A stretch of 26,065 nt of DNA from Bog-473 sp035551835 (lineage in GTDB: Bacteria > Actinomycetota > Acidimicrobiia > Acidimicrobiales > RAAP-2): positions 1 through 26,065 of the forward strand of contig DASZMN010000110.1 in NCBI GenBank assembly GCA_035551835.1, read 5' to 3'. This document shows, piece by piece, positions 18,667 to 24,643 of this stretch. How positions within the stretch are numbered: position 1 is the first letter of the stretch; every line of letters starts with the position of its first letter. Position numbers and translations under genes: made by a program. The notes under the pieces were generated by a model. It searched no databases, was not told the origin of the DNA, and was given only the letters and a program-made list of their open reading frames with translations.

Positions 18667-18672
18667 TAGAAT
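18667..18672 (+). promoter_or_regulatory. putative -10 element of def, leaderless start
   Basis: TAGAAT at 18667-18672 is a five-of-six match to TATAAT. The expected start, seven bases after its last T, is 18679, exactly the first base of the def GTG, so the mRNA would be leaderless. No convincing -35 is seen; the region upstream contains a GC-rich inverted repeat (GCGGCC 18640-18645 with GGCCGC 18658-18663) after the priA stop. Confidence 0.6.
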
Positions 18673-18678
18673 GTCGAT

Positions 18679-19212
18679 GTGCCCGAGCTCACCATCCGCC
18701 AGTACGGCGACCCCGTGCTCAAGGAGCGCACGCGCGAGGTCGAGGACATCGACGGCGCGGTGGCGAGCCTGGTCGATTCCATGATCGAGACGATGTACGC
18801 CGCACCCGGCACCGGCCTGGCGGCCAATCAGGTCGGCGTGCAACGGCGCATCTTCGTGTACGACGTCGGCGACGGCCCGCGCACCGTGATCAACCCGCGC
18901 ATCGTCGAGAGTGACGGGGAGTGGGCCTACGACGAGGGGTGTCTTTCCGTACCGGGACTCAGCTGGGAGATCGTGCGGCCCAACGCCGTGCACCTGGTGG
19001 GTCTCGACCTCGAGGGCAACGAGATCTCGCTCGAGGGCACCGAGCTGGAGGGCCGCGTCTTCCAGCACGAGCTGGACCATCTCGACGGCATCTTGCTGGT
19101 GGAGCGGCTCAACGAGGAGCAGCGCAAGGAAGCGCTCAAGATCCTGCGCGGCCGCACGCTCGACCTGGCGCCGTCGGATCCCGACGGGCTCTCGAGTCTC
19201 TTCACGCGCTAG
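18679..19212 (+). CDS. def: peptide deformylase
   Basis: Metalloenzyme that removes the formyl group from nascent N-terminal methionine at the ribosome. It has 177 residues. The three diagnostic motifs are intact: GTGLAANQVG at 44-53, EGCLS with metal ligand Cys88, and QHELDHLDG with His130, Glu131 and His134. GTG 18679 is chosen because it matches the protein start (PELTIRQYGDPVL) and coincides with the predicted transcript start; the two ATGs just upstream are in another frame. fmt, which adds the formyl group, follows after 49 bases, the usual def-fmt pairing. Confidence 0.96.
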   Translation: MPELTIRQYGDPVLKERTREVEDIDGAVASLVDSMIETMYAAPGTGLAANQVGVQRRIFVYDVGDGPRTVINPRIVESDGEWAYDEGCLSVPGLSWEIVRPNAVHLVGLDLEGNEISLEGTELEGRVFQHELDHLDGILLVERLNEEQRKEALKILRGRTLDLAPSDPDGLSSLFTR

Positions 19213-19261
19213 GCCGGACTCCGTCGCGCGGTGCCGCCGCCGGCTGCCCTACGGTGATCCG

Positions 19262-20161
19262 GTGGCCCGGCTCGCGTATCTCGGCACCCCGCAGATGGCG
19301 GTGCCGCCGCTGCGTGCCCTGCAGGCGGCGGGTCACGACATCGCGCTGTGCGTCACCCGTCCGGACCGCCGGCGAGGAAGGGGCGGCCACCTCACGCCCA
19401 GCCCGGTAAAGGAGGCGGCGCTCGAACTCGGCCTCCCCGTCAGCCACGACATGGGGGACCTGGCCGCGCTCGATGCGGAGTTCGCCGTCGTCGTCGCGTT
19501 CGGCCGGATCATTCCGACCTCGGTCCTGGACCGGCTGCCGATGGTGAACGTCCACTTCTCGCTGTTGCCCCGGTGGCGCGGGGCGGCGCCGGTCGAGCGG
19601 GCCATCCTGGCCGGCGACACCGAGACCGGGGTCTGTCTCATGAAAGTCGCCGAGGGGCTCGACACCGGTGACGTCTACGCGGCGCGAGTCGTGCCGCTCG
19701 ACGACGACGTGACCCTGTCCGAGCTCCGGGCGCGCCTCGTCACACTGGCCAGCGACCTCGTCGTCGACATGCTCCGGGACGGCCTCGCCGGACTGCCCGC
19801 CGCCGAGCCCCAACACGGCATCGCGACGGTGGCCGACAAGATCTCGAAGGAGGACCTCCATCTCGTCTGGACACAGGCGGCCGTGCAGTTGCACCGGGTC
19901 GTCCGCCTCGAGCACGCCTGGACCACGTTCCGAGGCAAACGCCTGCGCGTGGTGGACGCGGCGGTCGCAGAAGCCCCGCAGGGCCTGCCGTCCGACGAGC
20001 GCCCCGCCGAGCCGGGGTCGCTCCATGGTGCGCTCGTGCAGACGGGTGAGGGTTTTCTCGAGCTTCGGCGGGTGCAACCGGAGAGCCGTTCACCCATGTC
20101 AGCTGAGGAGTGGCTCCGCGGCGTTCGCCCCTCGGTCAGCGAGCGTCTCGGGAGGGACTAA
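19262..20161 (+). CDS. fmt: methionyl-tRNA formyltransferase
   Basis: Formylates initiator Met-tRNA using 10-formyltetrahydrofolate. It has 299 residues, slightly short for the family (about 310). The N-terminal Rossmann domain begins LAYLGTPQMAVPPLRAL. Catalytic residues are Asn96 and His98 in VNVHFSLLPRWRGAAP and Asp134 in EGLDTGD. The tRNA-recognition loop is shown by RRRGRGGHLTPSPVK at 36-50. The C-terminal OB-like domain begins near residue 200. GTG 19262 gives the normal N-terminus; upstream in-frame sequence lies partly in def and lacks homologous features. The gene is the only one here ending in TAA, three bases before the next ATG, and its last codons contain the GGAGGG Shine-Dalgarno of the following methyltransferase. 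Confidence 0.96.
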   Translation: MARLAYLGTPQMAVPPLRALQAAGHDIALCVTRPDRRRGRGGHLTPSPVKEAALELGLPVSHDMGDLAALDAEFAVVVAFGRIIPTSVLDRLPMVNVHFSLLPRWRGAAPVERAILAGDTETGVCLMKVAEGLDTGDVYAARVVPLDDDVTLSELRARLVTLASDLVVDMLRDGLAGLPAAEPQHGIATVADKISKEDLHLVWTQAAVQLHRVVRLEHAWTTFRGKRLRVVDAAVAEAPQGLPSDERPAEPGSLHGALVQTGEGFLELRRVQPESRSPMSAEEWLRGVRPSVSERLGRD

Positions 20162-20163
20162 GA

Positions 20164-20970
20164 ATGAGGCCGGTGACTGTCACGCCGATCGACGGGTGGA
20201 GCCCGGACCAGTATGAGCGGTTTCGCTCGGAGCGTCAGCAACCCTTCGACGATCTCTTGATGCTGTGCCACCCCGTCCCGGGTGGTCGTGTCGTCGACCT
20301 CGGCTGCGGGACGGGCGACCTCACCAAGATCCTCCACCAGGAGATGGAAGCGAAGCAGACCGTCGGCATCGACTCGTCGCCGGCCATGCTGGCGCGGGCG
20401 GAGGCGGCCCACGGAGACGTGGCGGGCCTTTCGTTCGCCCAGGGCGACATCGCCACCTGGCTGGACGCGGGGGTGGACCTGGTCTTCGCCAACGCGTCGC
20501 TGCATTGGATCGACGATCACCTGAACCTCTTGGCACGGATGCGCACGGCCCTCGCCGCCGACGGCCAGCTGGCGTTCCAGGTCCCGGCGAACTTCCGGCA
20601 TCCCTCCCACGTCCTGGCTCACGCCGTGGCCAACGAGGCGCCCTTCATTGACGCGCTCGACAGCGACGTCCCCGAGGACCGGGGGCGTTTCGTGCTCTCG
20701 CCCGAGTTGTACGCAGACCTGCTCTACGAGCTCGGGGCGAAGGACCAGGTCGTCCGCATGGAGGTTTACGGCCACGAGCTGGGGTCGACCGGCGAGGTGG
20801 TCGAGTGGGTCATGGGCACCCTCCTCACGCCCTATCGCAAGCTCCTGAGCCCCGAGCTCTTCGAGGAATTCGTCGAGCGATACCGGGAGCTCCTGGTCGA
20901 GGAGCTGGGGGAGCGCGAGCCCTACTTCTACGGGTTCCGGCGCATCCTCTGCTGGGCGCGCTTCACCTGA
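20164..20970 (+). CDS. class I SAM-dependent methyltransferase, trans-aconitate methyltransferase-like
   Basis: Cytoplasmic Rossmann-fold methyltransferase of 268 residues. The N-terminal WSPDQYERFRSERQQPFDDLL at 12-32 and the SAM-binding VVDLGCGTGDLT at 43-54 resemble trans-aconitate 2-methyltransferase (Tam), as do GIDSSPAMLARA, the acidic motif-II region FAQGDIATW and LVFANASLHWIDDH. Tam esterifies trans-aconitate, a byproduct inhibitor of aconitase, but substrate cannot be assigned from sequence. ATG 20164 has a strong Shine-Dalgarno GGAGGG at 20151-20156, seven bases upstream inside fmt. It lies between fmt and rpe, a slot often held by the rRNA methyltransferase rsmB; this protein has no RsmB features (no NusB-like domain, no PC-type catalytic cysteines), so it is not a divergent RsmB. 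Confidence 0.82.
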   Translation: MRPVTVTPIDGWSPDQYERFRSERQQPFDDLLMLCHPVPGGRVVDLGCGTGDLTKILHQEMEAKQTVGIDSSPAMLARAEAAHGDVAGLSFAQGDIATWLDAGVDLVFANASLHWIDDHLNLLARMRTALAADGQLAFQVPANFRHPSHVLAHAVANEAPFIDALDSDVPEDRGRFVLSPELYADLLYELGAKDQVVRMEVYGHELGSTGEVVEWVMGTLLTPYRKLLSPELFEEFVERYRELLVEELGEREPYFYGFRRILCWARFT

Positions 20971-20986
20971 GCGGCGGCCGAGCTTC

Positions 20987-21703
20987 GTGACGGCGGGACC
21001 GTCCACCCACGCCCGCGACGCCGGGCGCGCCGGCGACGTGCGCATCGCACCGTCGGTGCTGTCGGCCGACTTCGGCTTATTGGCCGAACAGGTCGGCGAG
21101 GTCGCGCCGGCAGCGGACTGGCTGCACGTCGACGTGATGGACGGGCATTTCGTCCCTAACGTCACGATCGGTCCGCCCGTCGTGGCGTCGCTGCGCCGTC
21201 ACACCTCGTTGTTCTTCGACTGCCACCTGATGATGACCGAGCCGGGGCGCTATCTCGCCGACTTCGCTCGGGCCGGTGCGGACGGCTGCACCGTGCACGT
21301 CGAGATCGGCGACACCGACGAGCTCATCGCGCAGATGCGCCAGCTCGGCTTGCGGACGGGCCTGGCCCTCAACCCCGACACGCCGTTCGAGGCGGTCGAG
21401 TCGTATCTCAGCCAGGTCGACCTGGTCCTGTGCATGACCGTCTTCCCCGGCTTCGGCGGCCAGAGCTTCATGGCCGAGGTGATGAGCAAGGTGGCGCAGG
21501 TGCGGGCGGCCGTCGGGGCCCGCGGCCTGGCGCTCGACATCGAGGTGGACGGCGGCATCGACCCCGAGACCGCGCCCGTCGCGGCGAAGGCCGGCGCCAA
21601 CATCTTCGTGGCCGGCAGTGCCGTGTTCGGACACGAGCGGCCCTGGGAGGCGGCCGACGCCATCCGCGTGGCCATCGGACAGACGCCGCACACCTGGACG
21701 TGA
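20987..21703 (+). CDS. rpe: ribulose-phosphate 3-epimerase
   Basis: Interconverts ribulose 5-phosphate and xylulose 5-phosphate in the pentose phosphate pathway; ribulose 5-phosphate is also the substrate of RibBA nearby. It has 238 residues from GTG 20987, with a TIM barrel. Metal ligands are His47 and Asp49 in DWLHVDVMDGHFVPN, His80 in DCHLMM and Asp188 in EVDGGIDPET. The phosphate loop is FPGFGGQSF, where most relatives have Asn, Glu or His in place of the first Phe, and FVAGSAVFG. A second candidate start, GTG 21038 (VRIAPSVLSADF), would give a standard 221 residues; neither has a good Shine-Dalgarno. A rare TTA codon lies in an inverted repeat at 21071-21088. The stop overlaps the next gene as TGATG. 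Confidence 0.95.
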   Translation: MTAGPSTHARDAGRAGDVRIAPSVLSADFGLLAEQVGEVAPAADWLHVDVMDGHFVPNVTIGPPVVASLRRHTSLFFDCHLMMTEPGRYLADFARAGADGCTVHVEIGDTDELIAQMRQLGLRTGLALNPDTPFEAVESYLSQVDLVLCMTVFPGFGGQSFMAEVMSKVAQVRAAVGARGLALDIEVDGGIDPETAPVAAKAGANIFVAGSAVFGHERPWEAADAIRVAIGQTPHTWT

Positions 21704-22833
21704 TGTCCGCGCCACCGGGGGCCGTGGTCGTCGGTGGCGGCATCATCGGGACGTGGCACGCGCTCGAGCTCCTCGAGGCCGGTTTTACGGTCGACCACCT
21801 CGAGGCCGACCGGGCCCCGGTGGGTGCGTCCGTGCGCAACTTCGGGCTTGTCTGGGTGAGTGGCCGCCGCAACGGAAGCGAGCTCGACGTGGCCCGGCGC
21901 GCCCGCAGGCGCTGGGAGGAGATCGGCTCCCTCGTCCCCGACGTGGGCTTCCGTCCTTGCGGTTCGCTGACGGTGGCGACGACGGACAGCGAGCGCGCCG
22001 TCATGACGGCGTTCGCCCGGCTGCCGGACGCAGCGGCGCGCACCATCCGCTTTCTCGAGCCCGACGACGTACGCGCGTGCAATCCGGCCATCGGCGGTGA
22101 CGTCACCGGTGCGCTGCACTGCGAGCTGGACGCCGTCGTCGAGCCCCGCCTCGCCCCGGCGGCACTGCGCGCGCACCTCGCGACCCGGGCGCCCGACCGC
22201 TACCGCTTCCACCAAGGCCGCCGGGTCACGCAGACCGCACCGTGCGCCGCCGTCGACACCTCGGGCACGCGCTGGGAGGCTGACCTCGTCGTCATCGCGA
22301 CGGGCGCGGCGTACGACCATCTCGCGGCGGCGGCACCGCTGGCCGAGCGCCTCCGGCGCGTCCGGCTCCAGATGTTCGAGACGGAGCCCTTCCGCGGCCG
22401 CCTCGCCACGTCGGTCGCCGATGCGGACACCCTGCGCTACTACCCGGCCTACGAGCCGGCGCCCCGGCACGAGTTGGGCCAGCAGAACGGGATCGGCGCC
22501 GCCCACCATCTCCAGCTGCTCGTGGTCCAACGGCCTGACGGCGGGCTGACCATCGGTGACACCCACGCCTACGGCGAGCCGTTCGACTTCGCGCTCTGCG
22601 AGGAGCCCACGGCGGAGCTGCTCGCCCGGGCGGGCCGGATCCTCGGCGCCGGGCTGCCGCCGATACGGCGGCGCTGGGAGGGCGTCTACGCCGAGTGCAC
22701 CGACGGCGCCGTCTGCCTGCGCGAGCAGGTCGACGATGGGGTGTGGCTCGTGACGGGTCCGGGTGGACGGGGCATGACGTGCGCACCGGCCATCGCGCGC
22801 GACACCCTCGACGCGGCGGGCGTGGCCGCGTGA
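21703..22833 (+). CDS. FAD-dependent oxidoreductase of the phosphonate-associated DAO-like clade (TIGR03364-like)
   Basis: Flavoprotein of 376 residues in the DAO (D-amino-acid oxidase-like) superfamily. The N-terminal dinucleotide-binding motif is VVVGGGIIGTWHALELLEAG with the glycines at 11-16, followed by ASVRNFGLVW at about 43-52, which I associate with the TIGR03364 clade. The second FAD motif is VVIATGAAYDHL (about 197-208) and the C-terminal FAD motif is VTGPGGRGMTCAPAIA. Members of this clade are repeatedly found next to phosphonatase-like HAD hydrolases and are proposed to deaminate aminophosphonates oxidatively; exactly such a gene follows here, overlapping by 4 bases. The start ATG overlaps the rpe stop by one base, so it is co-translated with rpe. 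The substrate is inference. Confidence 0.82.
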   Translation: MSAPPGAVVVGGGIIGTWHALELLEAGFTVDHLEADRAPVGASVRNFGLVWVSGRRNGSELDVARRARRRWEEIGSLVPDVGFRPCGSLTVATTDSERAVMTAFARLPDAAARTIRFLEPDDVRACNPAIGGDVTGALHCELDAVVEPRLAPAALRAHLATRAPDRYRFHQGRRVTQTAPCAAVDTSGTRWEADLVVIATGAAYDHLAAAAPLAERLRRVRLQMFETEPFRGRLATSVADADTLRYYPAYEPAPRHELGQQNGIGAAHHLQLLVVQRPDGGLTIGDTHAYGEPFDFALCEEPTAELLARAGRILGAGLPPIRRRWEGVYAECTDGAVCLREQVDDGVWLVTGPGGRGMTCAPAIARDTLDAAGVAA

Positions 22834-23510
22834 TCGGGCCGTACGCGCTGGCCTGCCTCGACATGGCGGGCACCACCGTGCGCGACGACGGAGCGGTCGA
22901 ACGCGCCTTCGCCCAGGCCCTGGCCGCCGTCGGCGTCATCGCGGGCACCCCGCGCTTCGCCGAGGCGCAGCGGTTCGTCAACGAGACGATGGGGTGGTCC
23001 AAGGCCGACGTTTTCGCCACGCTCCTGGACGCCGACCAGGCGCAGCGCGCGACCGCCGAGTTCGCGTCCGCCTACGAGTCGATCATCGCAGCGGGCGCCA
23101 TCGCACCCGTCCCGGGCGCCCCGGCGGTCTTGGGAGGCCTGCGGGCGCGGGGGGTCAAGGTCTGCCTCACGACCGGCTTCGCCCCGTCGACGCGCGACGC
23201 GCTGCTCGATGCGCTCGACTGGCACGGCCAAGTCGACCTCGCCCTGTCGCCGGCGGACGTCGGGCGGGGCCGCCCGGCGCCGGACCTCATTGTCGGCGCC
23301 ATGATGCGGCTCGGGATCGAGGACCCGCGGGCGGTCGCGGTGGTGGGGGACACGGTCAGCGACCTCGAGGCCGGCACCGCGGCGGGGGCGCGGGCCGTCG
23401 TCGGCGTCCTGAGCGGCGCCCACGACGAGGCCACCCTGGCGGCCACGCCCCACACCGCGATCCTGACGGACGTCACCGGGCTGGTCGAGCTACTCGAGGG
23501 CTCCCGGTAG
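22830..23510 (+). CDS. phosphonatase-like HAD hydrolase (TIGR03351-like)
   Basis: Haloacid dehalogenase superfamily hydrolase of 226 residues, probably acting on a phosphonoacetaldehyde-like compound. Motif I is LDMAGTT with nucleophile Asp11; the DxAGT form with alanine in place of the second Asp marks the PhnX group. The usual motif III lysine is an arginine, Arg148 in GRGRPAPD, again as in PhnX, and motif IV is VVGDTVSD at 171-178. In the cap domain, MGWSK at 54-58 aligns with the MGLLK segment of PhnX, whose lysine forms the Schiff base with phosphonoacetaldehyde. It starts at GTG 22830, overlapping the oxidoreductase stop (GTGA). The two genes look like a catabolic pair. True phosphonoacetaldehyde hydrolase or a related activity are both possible. 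Confidence 0.82.
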   Translation: MIGPYALACLDMAGTTVRDDGAVERAFAQALAAVGVIAGTPRFAEAQRFVNETMGWSKADVFATLLDADQAQRATAEFASAYESIIAAGAIAPVPGAPAVLGGLRARGVKVCLTTGFAPSTRDALLDALDWHGQVDLALSPADVGRGRPAPDLIVGAMMRLGIEDPRAVAVVGDTVSDLEAGTAAGARAVVGVLSGAHDEATLAATPHTAILTDVTGLVELLEGSR

Positions 23511-23530
23511 ACTGGCCTGACCAGGGCTTC

Positions 23531-23559
23531 TCGACAGAAAATGGAACGTGTTCTATAAT
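23531..23559 (+). promoter_or_regulatory. near-consensus sigma-70 type promoter of the riboflavin genes
   Basis: TCGACA (23531-23536, five of six to TTGACA) is separated by exactly 17 bases from a perfect TATAAT (23554-23559). The expected transcript start is about 23566, giving ribD a leader of about 40 bases with a Shine-Dalgarno GAGGA at 23594-23598. It is the strongest promoter match in the window and sits in a locally AT-rich island between the HAD gene and ribD. The leader is too short for an FMN riboswitch. Confidence 0.8.
23542..23555 (+). promoter_or_regulatory. KstR-like operator overlapping the ribD -10 box
   Basis: TGGAACGTGTTCTA fits the pattern TnnAACnnGTTnnA described for the TetR-family repressor KstR, with half-sites GAAC and GTTC around a central GT. 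It covers the spacer and the first two bases of TATAAT, so a bound protein would block RNA polymerase. Which regulator binds is unknown; other TetR proteins use similar palindromes. A chance match is possible. Confidence 0.5.
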
Positions 23560-23605
23560 TGCACCACAGTCAGGGCGCCGTGCCCGCCCAGATGAGGACG
23601 TGACC

Positions 23606-24643
23606 ATGGACGATGTGGAGCACATGCGCCGGGCCATGGCGCTGGCCGACACGGTCCGGGCGAGCACGGCACCCAACCCCTGGGTCGGCAGCGTCATCGT
23701 GCCCGCCGACGCCGACGCCGACGCCCACGCCACCGCGAGCACCACCGCCACCGCGACCGCCGAGCCGAACGTATTCGAAGGCGCCACCGCACCTCCGGGC
23801 GGCCCGCACGCCGAGGTGACCGCCCTGGCCCGGGCGGGCGGGGCCGCCCGCGGGGCCACGCTCTACGCCACCCTCGAGCCGTGCTCCCACCAGGGGCGGA
23901 CGCCGCCGTGCGTCGACGCCATCATCGAGGCCGGCGTCATCCGGGTCGTGATCGGCATCGAGGACCCCGATCGCCGGGTCGCCGGGCGCGGTGTGGCCGC
24001 CCTGCGCGCCGCCGGGATCGAGGTCACCGAGGGCGTGGCCGCCGACGAGGTCGCCGAGCAGCTGGCGCCCTACGTCAAGCACCGGAGCACCGGCCAACCC
24101 TGGGTCGTCCTCAAGATGGCGGCCAGCCTCGACGGCCGCACTGCCGCGCCCGACGGGACCAGCCGCTGGATCACGGGTGAGGCGGCCCGCCGGGACGTCC
24201 ACCGCCTGCGGGCGCATTCCGACGCCGTGCTCGTCGGTGCCGGCACCGTCCGCGCCGACGACCCCGCGTTGACGGTCCGCCTCGACGACGTACCCCGCGA
24301 CACCCAGCCCCTGCGCGTCGTGCTGGGCAAGGCGCCCCAGGGGGCGAAGATGCTCCCGGCCCTCGAGCTCCAAGGTGAGCTGGGCGGCGTGCTGACTGAG
24401 CTCGGGCGGCGCGGCGTCGTCCAGCTCCTGGTCGAAGGCGGGGCCAGCGTCGCCCACGACTTCCACGCGGCCGGTCTCGTCGACCGCTACGTCCTGTATC
24501 TCGCGCCCGTGTTCTTCGGGGGCGACGACGGCCGTCCGCTTTTCGCGGGCCCGGGGGCTGGCACACTGGGAGACGTGTGGAGGGGCAGAGTGGTCTCGGT
24601 CGAGCAACTCGGAGCGGATCTGCGCGTGGAGGTAGCGGCCTGA
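23606..24643 (+). CDS. ribD: bifunctional riboflavin biosynthesis deaminase / reductase RibD
   Basis: Carries out the deamination and ribityl reduction steps that follow GTP cyclohydrolase II. It has 345 residues. The N-terminal CMP/dCMP-type deaminase domain has zinc ligand His68 and Glu70 in PHAEVTAL and Cys93 and Cys102 in PCSHQGRTPPC. The NADPH-dependent reductase domain starts near residue 145 with KMAASLDGRTA, followed by SRWITG, DAVLVGAGTVRADDPALTVR and LLVEGGASVAHDF. An unusual Ala/Asp/Thr-rich insertion fills residues 33-54, before the HAE motif. ATG 23606 has GAGGA seven bases upstream and follows a strong promoter. The stop overlaps the ribBA start (TGATG). ribE, often next, is absent. 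Confidence 0.96.
   Translation: MDDVEHMRRAMALADTVRASTAPNPWVGSVIVPADADADAHATASTTATATAEPNVFEGATAPPGGPHAEVTALARAGGAARGATLYATLEPCSHQGRTPPCVDAIIEAGVIRVVIGIEDPDRRVAGRGVAALRAAGIEVTEGVAADEVAEQLAPYVKHRSTGQPWVVLKMAASLDGRTAAPDGTSRWITGEAARRDVHRLRAHSDAVLVGAGTVRADDPALTVRLDDVPRDTQPLRVVLGKAPQGAKMLPALELQGELGGVLTELGRRGVVQLLVEGGASVAHDFHAAGLVDRYVLYLAPVFFGGDDGRPLFAGPGAGTLGDVWRGRVVSVEQLGADLRVEVAA
23705..23722 (+). repeat. three tandem GCCGAC hexamers inside ribD
   Basis: GCCGAC is repeated three times without change (23705-23710, 23711-23716, 23717-23722), encoding alternating Ala and Asp, and then degrades into GCC-rich and ACC-rich codons for Ala and Thr. The array lies in the low-complexity insertion of the RibD deaminase domain and keeps the frame, so length change by slippage would add or remove Ala-Asp pairs. 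Confidence 0.8.

Noticed and set aside
23512..23524. CTGG/CCAG stem after the HAD gene as a terminator
   Set aside because: A 4-bp stem without a T-run is expected by chance in such sequence.
23544..23553. GAACGTGTTC read as a LexA SOS box
   Set aside because: The Gram-positive and actinobacterial SOS box has four bases between GAAC and GTTC; here there are two, which fits a KstR-like TetR palindrome better.
23560..23605. FMN riboswitch in front of ribD
   Set aside because: The predicted leader is about 40 bases and shows none of the conserved multi-stem RFN sequence blocks.
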